A DNA stretch of 64,000 bases from Microbacteriaceae bacterium (GCA_025464975.1 JAODMT010000008.1:62001-126000); one strand, 5' to 3'. Positions 19,001 to 27,252 are shown, counted from the first letter of the stretch. Translations and numbers: made by a program. The notes: generated by a model from the letters alone, not told the origin.

Positions 19001-19533
19001 AGTCGCTCGGCCTCACCGTTCGGCAGGCGCTGTGGGCGGCCGGCGATGCGGCCAAGGACCGCGCCGAGTTCCTGCCGGGAAGCATGGTCTCGGTTCAGCC
19101 GCCGCTGTTCGCGATGCCGAGCTCGGCCGAGACTCTCGCCTCCGACCTCTGGGCAACCGGGGTCTCCCCCGACGATCACCCGATCCGCCACGTACGGGCG
19201 GCCCTCACGCTGCGCGGAGTGCTGAGTTCGGCTGACCTCTCCACGACGGAATCCGGTCGCCGCATCGAGATCGGCGGCGTTGTCACCCATCGGCAGCGCC
19301 CCGCGACGGCGAGCGGAATCACATTCATGAACCTCGAGGACGAGACCGGTCTCGTCAACGTGATCTGCAGCGTCGGCATGTGGAACCGGTACCGCAGGGT
19401 CGCGCGGGACTCGCCAGCCCTGATAGTGCGGGGAATCCTCGAGAGGTCGGCCGAGGGGGTCACCAACCTCCTCGCCGATCGATTCGAGGTATTGCCGCTG
19501 ACCATCCGCACCGCGTCGCGGGACTTCCGCTAG
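16072..19533 (+). CDS. dnaE2: Error-prone DNA polymerase DnaE2
   Basis: About 1153 residues, a C-family polymerase used in SOS-induced translesion synthesis. An N-terminal PHP domain (YAELHAHSNFSFLDGAS near 67-83, ITDHDGF) precedes the palm with the catalytic acids in PDIDVDF (about 458-464). The finger region has HSGGMVLT and the C-terminal part an OB-fold (EIGGVVTHRQRPATASGI). The ATG at 16072 has GGGAGG six bases upstream; a TTG at 16051 is less likely. Odd feature: four LEPx repeats at residues about 862-877, encoded by a 12-bp tandem repeat. Third gene of the SOS mutasome operon. Confidence 0.95.
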   Translation: MGWNNPPVPWSEFERALSEPSTAAQRRPGAAPVGADGGDSPGWSHKRGKYEPPALVVAPPAGATVPYAELHAHSNFSFLDGASPPEKMLEEAVRLGLHSLAITDHDGFYGIVRMAEAAEAHPGIGTVFGAELSLGLRKPQNGAADPEGSHLLVLARREEGYHRLAGALTAAQLAGLEKGRPLYDPLELADRSGGHFAVLTGCRKGWVRQALVADGVAAATRELDRLVDLFGRDNVNVELFDHGNPLDSDHNDALFAIAARRGLPVVATGNVHYAEPAQHRLASAIAAVRARRSLDAMDGWLPAAGSAHLRSGAEMAARFARYPGAVERTVEVAEDLGFRLRSARPRLPGQQVPVGHTPMSWLRKLVWEAVPVTYAGKVEEVRERIERELALIERKDFPGYFLIVYDIVKFARENGILCQGRGSAANSVVCYLLDITAVDPIKYELPFERFLSADRDEEPDIDVDFDSNRREEVIQHVYAKYGRNNAAQVANVIQYRPKFAVRDMAKALGASPGQQDAWSKQVEQHGALLSSADHDIPDSVVGLATEVLKFPRHLGIHSGGMVLTERPVGEVCPIEHGRMKDRTVLQWDKDDCAWMGLVKFDLLGLGILNALQHTFDLAREHLGEDWTLKSIPKEEKGVYDQLCLADSIGVFQVESRAQMGMLPRMLPRRLYDLVIEIAMVRPGPIQGGAVHPYIRRKMGTEPITYLHPLAKPVLERTMGVPLFQEQLMQLAMAVGDCSADDADLLRRAMGSKRGQEKIASLKAKLYAGMERNGITGTDADDIYQRIEAFANFGFAESHAQSFALLVYASAWLRLHYPAAFLASLLRAQPMGFYSPLTLVADARRHGVEVRRPDILRSDWQPGLEPGLEPVLEPRLEPLGSASPVRATGSPACREAEQGPVGDFDRSVPFDSDAHRRDGALAVRLGLSEVSGIGETLARKIVDERLANGDYTDLGNIVRRVGLTTPQLEALAAAGAFESLGLTVRQALWAAGDAAKDRAEFLPGSMVSVQPPLFAMPSSAETLASDLWATGVSPDDHPIRHVRAALTLRGVLSSADLSTTESGRRIEIGGVVTHRQRPATASGITFMNLEDETGLVNVICSVGMWNRYRRVARDSPALIVRGILERSAEGVTNLLADRFEVLPLTIRTASRDFR
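18655..18702. repeat. 12-bp tandem repeat inside dnaE2
   Basis: Four units at 18655-18666, 18667-18678, 18679-18690 and 18691-18702 share the core CTCGAACC. They encode GLEP-GLEP-VLEP-RLEP in frame. The stretch sits between the polymerase core and the C-terminal domain and is followed by a low-complexity linker. Confidence 0.9.
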
Positions 19534-19542
19534 CGGTGCGAG

Positions 19543-21339
19543 TTAGCTGCGGAGGCTGCGCCGCAGAAGATCGATCCGGGCCTGCAGCTGGGAGACGCTA
19601 GCCTGCGAGACCGCCGGCCCTCCCGCCAGGCGCCGGAGTTCCGCGTGGATGATGCCGTGCGGCTCGCCCGTCCCCTTGGCCCGCATGCCGACGAGGCTGT
19701 TCAGCAGGGTGCGCTGTTCCTTGAGGCTCCGGTAGAGCGGCGCCTGCTCCGCCGGTTTTGCGTCGTCGATTTGCTTCTGCCGGTCGCCGATGCGTCGCGC
19801 CTGGCGCTGATGCCGGTGGCGAAGCAGTTCCTTCACCTGTTCCGGCTCGAGCAGACCGGGGATGCCGATGAAGTCGAGCTCCTCGAGGCTGTCGACCACC
19901 GCGCCGGCGCCGAACTCGTCGCCGTCGAACATCACACGGTCGAAGGCCGCTTCCGACTCGAGCGCCTTGTAGTCGAACAGCAGCGCGTCGCCGGAGGCGG
20001 ATTCCACCCGATTCGCGTCGTCGACGGCGTCGTCATCAAGCAGAATCTCCTCGAGACCCTCTCCGGGGTCCCGATCGAGGGCATGGTCGCGCTGCAGCTC
20101 CATCGTGCCCGCGAGGGCAAGCAGCGCCGGAACGCTCGGCAGAAAGATCGATGCCGTCTCGCCGCGCCGCCTGGTCCGCACGAATCTGCCGATCGCCTGG
20201 GCGAAGAACAGTGGGGTCGACGCGGAAGTGGCATACACGCCGACACCGAGTCTGGGGATGTCCACTCCCTCCGACACCATCCTCACGGCCACCATCCACC
20301 GGCTGTCGGATGCCGCGAAGTCGGCGATGCGGTCGCTCGCCGCCTTCTCATCGGACAGAACTATCGTCGGTTTCTCGCCGGTGACGGACTCCAGGATGTC
20401 GGCGTAGGCATGGGCGGCAAAGTGGTCGGTCGCGATGACGAGCCCACCGGCATCCGGGACCCCGCGCCGCACCTCGGTGAGGCGCCGGTTGGCGGCCTTG
20501 AGCACCGCGGGAATCCATTCGCCCTCCGGCGACAGGGCGGTGCGCCAGGCCTGCGCCGTGACGTCCTTCGTGTCGCCCTCGCCGAGCCGGGCCTCCATCT
20601 CGTCCCCGGTGCGGGTTCGCCAGCGCATCTTTCCCGCGTAGGCCATGAAGATGACCGGTCGGACGACGCCGTCGCTGAGGGCGCGCCCGTAGCCGTAGGC
20701 GTAGTCCGCTTGCGAGGTGCGGATGCCGTGCTCGTCCGGGTAGTACGTGACGAACGGGATGGGCGAGGTGTCGGAGCGGAACGGCGTGCCGGTGAGGGAA
20801 AGCCGCCGGGTGGCGGGTTCGAATGCCTCACGGATCGCGTCGCCCCAGCTGAGGGCGTCGCCGCCGTGGTGAACCTCGTCGAGGATGACGAGGGTCCGAC
20901 CGCCCTCGGTCATGCCGCGGTGCAACGCCGCCCGCGTCGCCACTTGCGCATAGGTGAGGGCGACACCGTGGAAGTGTTTGCCGGCCCAGCCCTGACTGTT
21001 CTTGAAATTCGGGTCGAGACGCACGCCGACCCGGTGCGCGGCATCCGCCCACTGTCGCTTGAGATGCTCGGTAGGCGCGACGACGGTCACCCGGTCGATC
21101 TTGCGCTGGGCGAGCAGTTCCGTGACGAGCCGCAAGGCGAAGGTCGTCTTGCCCGCTCCGGGGGTCGCCGCCACGAGGAAGTCGCGTGGTTCGCGCTCGA
21201 AGTATGCCTCGATCGCCTCTTCCTGCCAGGCGCGAAGCTTGTCCGCCGTTCCGCGCGCCGCTCGCTCGGGAAATGCCGGTGACAGGTGTTCGGCTGCGGA
21301 GGTGCCCACCTGGTGACCGAACGGTAGGGCATTACTCAC
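19543..21339 (-). CDS. SF2 DEVH-box helicase
   Basis: A 598-residue superfamily 2 helicase or DNA translocase. Walker A ATPGAGKTT is at 58-66, motif II DEVH at 154-157, motif III SLTGTPF at about 181-187, and motif VI QAIGRFVRTRR in the second RecA domain. The C-terminal 200 residues are acidic and then rich in Arg and Gln (KELLRHRHQRQARRIGDRQKQ), with coiled-coil character. The role is DNA or RNA unwinding; the substrate is unknown. It converges with dnaE2 with only nine bases between the stops, so a link to DNA repair is suggestive only. Confidence 0.9.
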   Translation of the reverse strand: MSNALPFGHQVGTSAAEHLSPAFPERAARGTADKLRAWQEEAIEAYFEREPRDFLVAATPGAGKTTFALRLVTELLAQRKIDRVTVVAPTEHLKRQWADAAHRVGVRLDPNFKNSQGWAGKHFHGVALTYAQVATRAALHRGMTEGGRTLVILDEVHHGGDALSWGDAIREAFEPATRRLSLTGTPFRSDTSPIPFVTYYPDEHGIRTSQADYAYGYGRALSDGVVRPVIFMAYAGKMRWRTRTGDEMEARLGEGDTKDVTAQAWRTALSPEGEWIPAVLKAANRRLTEVRRGVPDAGGLVIATDHFAAHAYADILESVTGEKPTIVLSDEKAASDRIADFAASDSRWMVAVRMVSEGVDIPRLGVGVYATSASTPLFFAQAIGRFVRTRRRGETASIFLPSVPALLALAGTMELQRDHALDRDPGEGLEEILLDDDAVDDANRVESASGDALLFDYKALESEAAFDRVMFDGDEFGAGAVVDSLEELDFIGIPGLLEPEQVKELLRHRHQRQARRIGDRQKQIDDAKPAEQAPLYRSLKEQRTLLNSLVGMRAKGTGEPHGIIHAELRRLAGGPAVSQASVSQLQARIDLLRRSLRS

Positions 21340-21429
21340 CCATCGAGATTACCCGGCTCTCGCGCCCTCGGATTCCGCCGGGCACGATGCCGGGGCGGGA
21401 TGCGTGGTGAGGCAAGGCGCCGTGCACGG

Positions 21430-21468
21430 CGAAGGGCCCCTTCGCGGCAATGGCGAAGGGGCCCTTCG
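21430..21468. terminator. Strong hairpin downstream of the GlsB-like gene
   Basis: A perfect 16-bp stem (21430-21445 with 21453-21468) has a seven-base loop. The arms, CGAAGGGCCCCTTCGC and its complement, are themselves nearly palindromic. No T-run follows on either strand. It lies between the GlsB-like gene and the downstream helicase, both on the minus strand, and so probably separates their transcripts. Confidence 0.7.
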
Positions 21469-21486
21469 AGTACTGAGTGAGGCCGT

Positions 21487-21756
21487 CTAGACCCGACGAC
21501 CCGAATTGCGGGTTACCAGACCGTAAATCAGCAGAACGACGATCGATCCGATGATGGCGATTAGCCAGGTCTGGAGAGACCAGAAGTTCTCGAGTCCGAT
21601 TCCGAAGATGGCCGACCCGATCCAACCCCCGAGTAGTGCGCCCACGACTCCGAGAAGCAGCGTGACGAGCCAGCCGCCCCCCTGCCTGCCCGGGAGAATT
21701 GCCTTGGCGATAGCGCCAGCAATAAGTCCCAGAATGATCCAACCGATGATACCCAT
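21487..21756 (-). CDS. GlsB/YeaQ/YmgE family membrane protein
   Basis: An 89-residue small hydrophobic protein of the transglycosylase-associated/stress-response family. Three membrane helices are separated by the Gly-rich turn PGRQGGGW (residues 22-29) and LGGWIGSAIFG. Family members are small inner-membrane proteins often induced by stress; the molecular role is unknown. A good GGAGACGAAGCG leader precedes the ATG. It ends in a strong hairpin and is likely monocistronic. Confidence 0.9.
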   Translation of the reverse strand: MGIIGWIILGLIAGAIAKAILPGRQGGGWLVTLLLGVVGALLGGWIGSAIFGIGLENFWSLQTWLIAIIGSIVVLLIYGLVTRNSGRRV

Positions 21757-21923
21757 CGCTTCGTCTCCAATGGTCGTGTTCCGTTGGCATTCGAATCTCG
21801 AATGCCGTACGCCACTTTTGCATCCCCCAAAAGTAGCGGCAAGGGCCTTGACTATTGGGTGTAACGCCGGGTAGGCGCGCGCAAGGATTGGCGCGCGGTA
21901 CGCGCGTGATGCAGGGTTAACTC

Positions 21924-22709
21924 ATGACTCAGCGACACCCGTGGTCCCGGTACGTGGCGCTCGGCGACTCGTTCACCGAGGGCATCGGTGACCCCGATCC
22001 GAAGAGTCCCGGTGGTAATCGCGGTTGGGCAGACAGGGTCGCTGAGGTCCTCAGTGCGCAGACGGACGGATTCGCATACGCCAACCTCGCGATCCGGGGC
22101 AGGCTGCTGCGACAGATCCTCGACGAACAGGTCGAGGTCGCGCTTAAGCTTCGGCCCGATCTGATCACCATTTCCGCCGGCGGCAACGACATCATCCGGC
22201 CCAATACCGACCCCGACCGCTTGGCGACCATCCTCGAAGCGGGGATCGTGCGCCTCAGGGCCAACGGCGCTACCGTCGTGCTGTTCAACGGCCCGGACAT
22301 CGGCATGACGCCTGTGCTCAACCGCTCACGTGGCAAGGTGGCCATCTACAACGAGAACTTGCGTGCAATTGCCCTTCGGCACGATCTGATCGTGGCGGAC
22401 ATGTGGGCCCTTCGTGAGCTCAAAGACCCGCGGATGTGGGCACCCGACCGGTTGCACTTCTCTCCCATCGGCCATACGACGATCGCCAGAATGGTGCTGC
22501 AGGCCCTCAACGTCGACAACGATCTCGAGCCGTATCACCCCGAACCGCTCGCACGGGTGCCGTGGCGGCAGGCGAGGGTCGAAGACATCGGGTGGGCCAG
22601 GGAGTATCTCGTGCCGTGGGTGCTTCGGCGCATCCGCCACCAGTCTTCAGGTGACGGAATAACGCCGAAGCGCCCCGACGCATCGCCCTACCACTCGGGT
22701 TCGCACTAA
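21924..22709 (+). CDS. SGNH/GDSL hydrolase
   Basis: A 261-residue esterase/lipase-like hydrolase. Block I is GDSFTEG with nucleophile Ser16. Block III is SAGGNDI with Gly87 and Asn88 of the oxyanion hole. Block V is DRLHFSPIGH with Asp175 and His178. No signal peptide is seen, so it is probably cytoplasmic. The C-terminal 60 residues, rich in Pro and Arg, extend past the usual fold. Substrate unknown (acyl ester or acetyl group). It converges with the desaturase across a degenerate repeat. Confidence 0.92.
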   Translation: MTQRHPWSRYVALGDSFTEGIGDPDPKSPGGNRGWADRVAEVLSAQTDGFAYANLAIRGRLLRQILDEQVEVALKLRPDLITISAGGNDIIRPNTDPDRLATILEAGIVRLRANGATVVLFNGPDIGMTPVLNRSRGKVAIYNENLRAIALRHDLIVADMWALRELKDPRMWAPDRLHFSPIGHTTIARMVLQALNVDNDLEPYHPEPLARVPWRQARVEDIGWAREYLVPWVLRRIRHQSSGDGITPKRPDASPYHSGSH

Positions 22710-22730
22710 CTGAGGAACTGACCGATTGGC

Positions 22731-22802
22731 GGCTGCGCCCGAGTTGGGGCTACCGCCCGAACTGGCGACCAGCCCGAACTGGCTGGCTACCGCCCGAACT
22801 GG
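22731..22802. repeat. Degenerate tandem repeat at the desaturase 3' end
   Basis: Four units of about 17-18 bp: 22731-22747, 22748-22765, 22766-22782 and 22785-22802. The second and fourth are identical (GGCTACCGCCCGAACTGG). The fourth is the genuine end of the desaturase gene, coding QFGR plus the TAG stop. The others are copies lying beyond the stop, in the convergent gap. Confidence 0.85.
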
Positions 22803-23887
22803 GCCGCCGCCGGGCAATCGAATGGGTCGCCTCCCGCGGCGAGACCGACGCGGTTGAGGTACGCGATCACAATTCCGTATGACTCGGTGAGGGACGTCTC
22901 GGTGTACAGGATGTTGTGGGTGTCGCAGTACTCTTTGGCGATCTCCCGAGCCTGCGCCAGGTGCGGGCGCGGCATGTTGGGGAACAGGTGGTGCTCGATC
23001 TGGTAGTTAAGGCCACCCATGAAGGTCGTCGTGCCCAAGCCGGTGATGTTGCGGGAGGTGAGAACCTGGCGGCGCAGAAAGTCGACCTTACTGTCGTGCG
23101 GAAGGATCGGCATCCCCTTGTGGTTCGGGGCGAACGATGCGCCCATGTAGAGGCCGAACACCGCGACCTGAACGCCGATGAAGGCGAAGGCCAACCCCAC
23201 CGGAAGGAACATGAAGACCAGCGCGAGGTAGATCCCGATGCGGGGAACGAGCATGCTGACCTCGAGCCAGCGCTGGTCTACCGGCTTGCGTCCGAAGACC
23301 GTCTTGAAGCCGAGCAGGTGCAGGTTGATTCCCTCGAGGAGCAACGCGGGAAAGAAGAGGTAGCCCTGTCGGCGCGTTGCCCAGGCATAGATGCCGGTGG
23401 CACGCGCGGCGTCGGCCTCGGTGAAGGAGACGAAGTCCCGTTCGATGTCCGTGTCTTTGCCGATCACGTTGGGGTTGGCGTGATGGCGGCTGTGCTTTGT
23501 CATCCACCACGAGTAGCTGATGCCGACGAAAAGGTTGGCGAGGGTGCGACCGGCGAGATCGTTGGCCTTGCCAGACTCGAACACCTGCCGATGGGACGCC
23601 TCGTGTGCCAGGAACGCGTACTGCGTGAGGATAACCCCGAGCGCAGCAGCAATGAGGAGCTGCAACCACGAGTTGCCAAGCAATACAAAGCCGGTAATCG
23701 CGCCGCCGAGCGCGACGGAAATCAGGGAGAACATCATGACGTAGAAGCCGGTGCGGCGGCGCAACAGCCCAGCCTCACGCACGGTCCGCAGGAGGGCGGA
23801 GTACTCCGTCGTCGGATTCGTCCGCGAGCCGCCCGGCTTCGTCTTGGTGAAAGTGACCACGGGGGCCACAGCAGTTTGATCGCTCAC
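22787..23887 (-). CDS. Membrane fatty acid desaturase
   Basis: A 366-residue integral membrane di-iron desaturase. Three histidine boxes are present: HEASH (95-99), HSRHH (132-136) and QIEHH (296-300). The Q/E-x-x-HH third box resembles front-end and acyl-CoA/lipid desaturases. Membrane segments lie near 47-70, 75-95, 212-245. It introduces a double bond into membrane acyl chains, which lowers the lipid transition temperature; many Microbacteriaceae from cold places carry such genes. The regiospecificity cannot be read from sequence. It stands alone, 138 bases from the next gene. Confidence 0.93.
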   Translation of the reverse strand: MSDQTAVAPVVTFTKTKPGGSRTNPTTEYSALLRTVREAGLLRRRTGFYVMMFSLISVALGGAITGFVLLGNSWLQLLIAAALGVILTQYAFLAHEASHRQVFESGKANDLAGRTLANLFVGISYSWWMTKHSRHHANPNVIGKDTDIERDFVSFTEADAARATGIYAWATRRQGYLFFPALLLEGINLHLLGFKTVFGRKPVDQRWLEVSMLVPRIGIYLALVFMFLPVGLAFAFIGVQVAVFGLYMGASFAPNHKGMPILPHDSKVDFLRRQVLTSRNITGLGTTTFMGGLNYQIEHHLFPNMPRPHLAQAREIAKEYCDTHNILYTETSLTESYGIVIAYLNRVGLAAGGDPFDCPAAAQFGR

Positions 23888-24025
23888 AGTACCTCGATTC
23901 GAATGACTTCCCAGTCGGGGTAGAGCGATTGCTCACTCAGATCACTTCACCCTACGTGCTAATACCGAAAGCGCAATGCATTCATTCCCCAATCGGAATA
24001 CGGCGTGTCACGGGACCGCAACTGC

Positions 24026-25306
24026 TTAGCTTCTCGCCGTGAATGGATTGGTGATCCTCCAGATCGGCCCCGGATCCGGGATCGCCCGATCGAGAGTGAG
24101 CGGCACCGTCACGGTGTGCGTGCCGACCGCAAAGGTGACCAACCCAACCGCCACCCGGCCGGGATTGATGCCGACTGGGCGAGAGGAGATCACGCTCGTC
24201 ACCGGCGTGTCACCCCAAACCAGAACCGTCGCGGTCCTGGTCGCCACGGCGCTCGAATGGGAATCCCAGGGGGTGCTGAAGGTCGCGAATGGCTCCCCCT
24301 TCGTGGTGAGCGTCACCTCGTGGAATCCCTTCTTCACGCTGCTCAACAGGGCGCTCACTGAGGCGTCGACCGCCTTGTGGTCGACTCCGCCGATCACCGC
24401 CCCGACGACGGTGACCGAATGCCCGCCGTACCGGTACCGCGCCGAAAACAGCAGATTCGACTCGCCATTGAGAGTTCCGGTCTTGATCCCATCCACTCCG
24501 TCCTGGCCGAGCAGGGTGTTTGTGTTGTCGAAAGAGCCGACGCCCGGCAGCGTCACGGACTGCGTAGACACGATCGACGCGATGACCGGATTCGCGAGGG
24601 CCAGTTTCCCGATCTGCACGAGGTCACTCGCGGTGCCGACATTGCGCGGGTCGATTCCGGTTGGCTCGACGAGCGTCGTCTCGCTGAGCCCGTTGACGCT
24701 CAGCCACTTCTGCGCCGCGCTGACGAACGCGGCTTCCGAGCCGTAGGCCCAATCGGCGAGGGCCTCCGCATAATTGTTGGCCGAGGCGACGAGGGCGACC
24801 CGCATCATGTCGAGTTGCGAGATGGTCGCCCCGACGGTCATTGGCTTCGTCTCGCCGTCGAGCGCGACGTACTTCGCAACGAGGTTCGCGTCGGCGGTGG
24901 TGATGGTGATCGTCGGCCCGGTCGATCCGGTCGCGAGCGGCTTCGCCTGAAGCACGACGAGACTCGTGATGATCTTGCTGATGCTCGCCATGGGCAGAGG
25001 ATCGGTGCCTCCGCTTGTCCCCAGCACGGCGGGATAGCCGACGGCTCCGATGGCACTCTCACCGTATGCGGGCCAGCCGATGGTCGCGGCAGCACGAACC
25101 GGGTCCGTGTGTGCGACATTCACCGCCGGCGTTGGAGCGATGGGGGTGAGAAGCGTCATTGGAAGATAGAGGGCGAGCACTACGACGAGCCCCGCACCGC
25201 CGAGTGCTAGGGCTCGTCGGTGCCGCAGCGTCCGCGAGCGAGAGCGGACGCTGTCCCGCCCCGCGTCATCCAACAGTGCCTCAAGCGGCGCTCGCTCTCG
25301 CGACAT
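24026..25306 (-). CDS. D-alanyl-D-alanine carboxypeptidase (peptidase S11)
   Basis: About 426 residues. A cytoplasmic basic tail and one membrane anchor (about 31-55) put the catalytic domain outside. Penicillin-binding motifs: SISK with Ser108 and Lys111, SAN at 176-178, and KTG at 275-277. It trims the terminal D-Ala of peptidoglycan stem peptides. The C-terminal 120 residues may form a beta-rich domain. The start is uncertain: four in-frame ATGs at 25306, 25321, 25336 and 25351 lie on a 15-bp repeat, none with ideal ribosome-binding spacing. It follows the RNA methyltransferase gene on the same strand. Confidence 0.9.
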   Translation of the reverse strand: MSRERAPLEALLDDAGRDSVRSRSRTLRHRRALALGGAGLVVVLALYLPMTLLTPIAPTPAVNVAHTDPVRAAATIGWPAYGESAIGAVGYPAVLGTSGGTDPLPMASISKIITSLVVLQAKPLATGSTGPTITITTADANLVAKYVALDGETKPMTVGATISQLDMMRVALVASANNYAEALADWAYGSEAAFVSAAQKWLSVNGLSETTLVEPTGIDPRNVGTASDLVQIGKLALANPVIASIVSTQSVTLPGVGSFDNTNTLLGQDGVDGIKTGTLNGESNLLFSARYRYGGHSVTVVGAVIGGVDHKAVDASVSALLSSVKKGFHEVTLTTKGEPFATFSTPWDSHSSAVATRTATVLVWGDTPVTSVISSRPVGINPGRVAVGLVTFAVGTHTVTVPLTLDRAIPDPGPIWRITNPFTARS

Positions 25307-25358
25307 TCTCCCCTGTACCATTCGCCGTTGTGACATTCGCCCCCGTGACATTCGCCCT
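25302..25358. repeat. 15-bp tandem repeat carrying four candidate start codons
   Basis: Units of 15 bases begin at 25302, 25317, 25332 and 25347 (consensus on the plus strand GACATTCGCCCCCGT). Each contains an in-frame ATG on the minus strand, giving the peptide series RMSRG-RMSQR-RMVQG-RMSRE. They fill the junction between the RNA methyltransferase stop and the carboxypeptidase body. Confidence 0.85.
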
Positions 25359-25362
25359 GGCC

Positions 25363-26166
25363 TCAACGGACCCGGAGCGCCCAGAGCGCGACCGCACTCG
25401 CCGACGCGACGTTGAGCGAGTCGACGCCGTGAAACATGGGTATCGTCACGACCGAATCGGCCGAGGCGACCGCGGCCCTGCTCAGGCCGTCGCCCTCGGT
25501 GCCGAGCAGAATCGCCAGCCGCTCCGGCGGGTCGTCGGCCAACCGATCGAGGGTGACCGCGCCATCCGCGAGAGCCAGCGCCGCGATGTGGAATCCGGCG
25601 GCCTTCAACAGGTGTGCTCCCTCCGGCCACTCCGGCAGTCGGGTCCACGGAACTTGAAGCACCGTGCCCATGCTGACTCGAACGCTCCGCCGATAGAGCG
25701 GATCCGCGCAGCGCGGCGTGATGAGAACGGCATCGGCGCCGAGGCCGGCGGCGGCACGGAAGATCGCCCCGACGTTGGTGTGGTCGACGACATCCTCGAT
25801 GACGACCACTCGTCGGGCGTCCGCGATCAGTTCGGCGACCGCCGGAAGCTCCGGCCGATGCATCGCGGCGAGGGCTCCGCGGTGCAGGTTGAACCCGGTC
25901 AACCGCTCGAGCAGCTCGGGCGGTCCGACGTAGATCGGCACATCGAACGGCGCGAGCAGCGCTTGCATCTCCGGCAGCCACTGGTCCTGCACGAGAACCG
26001 ACCGCGGTCGATGGCCCGCGGCGATCGCACGCGAGATAACCTTCGAGGACTCGGCAATGTATAGCCCGCCGGCCGGTTCACTCACACGACGAAGCGCGAC
26101 GTCGGTGAGTCCGAAATAGTCGGCGAGGCCGGGATGGTCGAGATTGTCGATCCGGATAGTGTGCAT
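25363..26166 (-). CDS. TrmH/SpoU-family RNA 2'-O-methyltransferase
   Basis: A 267-residue SPOUT enzyme that methylates ribose in tRNA or rRNA with S-adenosylmethionine. An N-terminal substrate-binding domain (LYIAESSKVISRA) precedes the knot domain. Motif 1 is DHTNVGAIFRAA, motif 2 ILLGTEGDGLS and motif 3 PMFHGVDSLNVASA. The ATG at 26166 has GGGGGAG six bases upstream. The exact target nucleotide cannot be decided. The carboxypeptidase gene follows closely. Confidence 0.93.
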   Translation of the reverse strand: MHTIRIDNLDHPGLADYFGLTDVALRRVSEPAGGLYIAESSKVISRAIAAGHRPRSVLVQDQWLPEMQALLAPFDVPIYVGPPELLERLTGFNLHRGALAAMHRPELPAVAELIADARRVVVIEDVVDHTNVGAIFRAAAGLGADAVLITPRCADPLYRRSVRVSMGTVLQVPWTRLPEWPEGAHLLKAAGFHIAALALADGAVTLDRLADDPPERLAILLGTEGDGLSRAAVASADSVVTIPMFHGVDSLNVASASAVALWALRVR

Positions 26167-26348
26167 GTGGCTCCCCCGCTGGCCCACCGTGGGCGCCGAT
26201 CCGGCAATTACTGCCAGCAAACGGAAACATATCCGAAAACTCCATTGTTTACGCTGAGGATGAGTGACTTGCGAGTGCAAAGAGTCGTGCCGGTGAGTGA
26301 CGCCGCACCGACGTACAGTGCGTGGCGATCGACGGGGAGGCGGAACTC

Positions 26349-27200
26349 ATGACCAATGCTGTTGTGCGAGAGTGGCCGTCGGCCACGACGACGGAGCTGG
26401 ATGCCGCGGCGGAGGTGCTGCAGGGCAAGACGATCGCGGTCCTGACCGGGGCGGGTGTCAGCACCGATTCCGGCATCCCGGACTACCGCGGCGAAGGCGC
26501 ACCAGCCCGTAACCCGATGACGTTTCAGCAGTTCCTCAAGGACGGCGAGTACCGCAAACGCTATTGGGCCGGCAGCCATCTTGGCTGGCGGCGATTCGAC
26601 GGCGCATCTCCCAACGAGGGCCACCAGAGAATCGCCGAGCTCGAGAGCGCGGGAACGGTCAACGGGGTCATCACCCAGAACGTGGACGGGCTGCACTTGC
26701 GCGCGGGAAGCCAGCGCGTGGTCGATCTGCACGGAACCATGGATCGGGTGCGCTGCCTCACCTGCGGCCAAACCTTCGCGCGATCGGACGTCTCCGAGCG
26801 GATCTCCCGGGCCAACCCCTGGCTGGACGAGCCGGCCTCGTACGAGCTCGGCCCCGACGGCGACGTCGAGTTCACCCAGATCGAGGATTTCATCACCCCG
26901 GACTGCACGGTCTGCGGCGGCGTTCTGAAGCCGGACATCGTGTTCTTTGGCGAGTTCATCCCGACCGAGAAGTTTGCGGAGGCAAGCGCCCTCGTGCAAT
27001 CGGCCGGCGCGCTCCTGATCGCCGGGTCGTCCCTGGTCGTCAACTCCGGCATCCGGCTGCTCGATCAGGCGAGCAAGCGGCGCCTCCCCATCGTGATCAT
27101 CAACCGGGGTGCCACCAAGGGCGACCCGCGGGCGACCGTTAAGATTGACGCGGGCACATCTGAAACGATCGGCGCCATAGCGAGTCGACTGGCCGGCTAA
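26349..27200 (+). CDS. Sir2-family NAD-dependent deacylase
   Basis: A 283-residue sirtuin that removes acyl groups from lysines using NAD. The NAD-binding GAGVSTDSGIPDYRG is near 34-48, then TQNVDGLH, the catalytic His128 (DLHGTM), and a zinc site Cys136/Cys139/Cys186/Cys189. It lacks the Ala/Tyr-Arg features that would mark it clearly as a desuccinylase. The ATG at 26349 is preceded by GGGGAGG with nine-base spacing. It diverges from the RNA methylase and is followed 52 bases on by a histidine phosphatase. Confidence 0.94.
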   Translation: MTNAVVREWPSATTTELDAAAEVLQGKTIAVLTGAGVSTDSGIPDYRGEGAPARNPMTFQQFLKDGEYRKRYWAGSHLGWRRFDGASPNEGHQRIAELESAGTVNGVITQNVDGLHLRAGSQRVVDLHGTMDRVRCLTCGQTFARSDVSERISRANPWLDEPASYELGPDGDVEFTQIEDFITPDCTVCGGVLKPDIVFFGEFIPTEKFAEASALVQSAGALLIAGSSLVVNSGIRLLDQASKRRLPIVIINRGATKGDPRATVKIDAGTSETIGAIASRLAG

Positions 27201-27252
27201 GGCGATCGCCACAATCCTCGCCGCCTACGAGACAACGGAGGCAGCGCGGACC

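Noticed and set aside
19645-21282. 545-residue plus-strand frame
   Set aside because: Antisense of the DEVH helicase, which has all its motifs.
22731-22802. CRISPR-like array
   Set aside because: Units are contiguous without spacers and only four degenerate copies exist.
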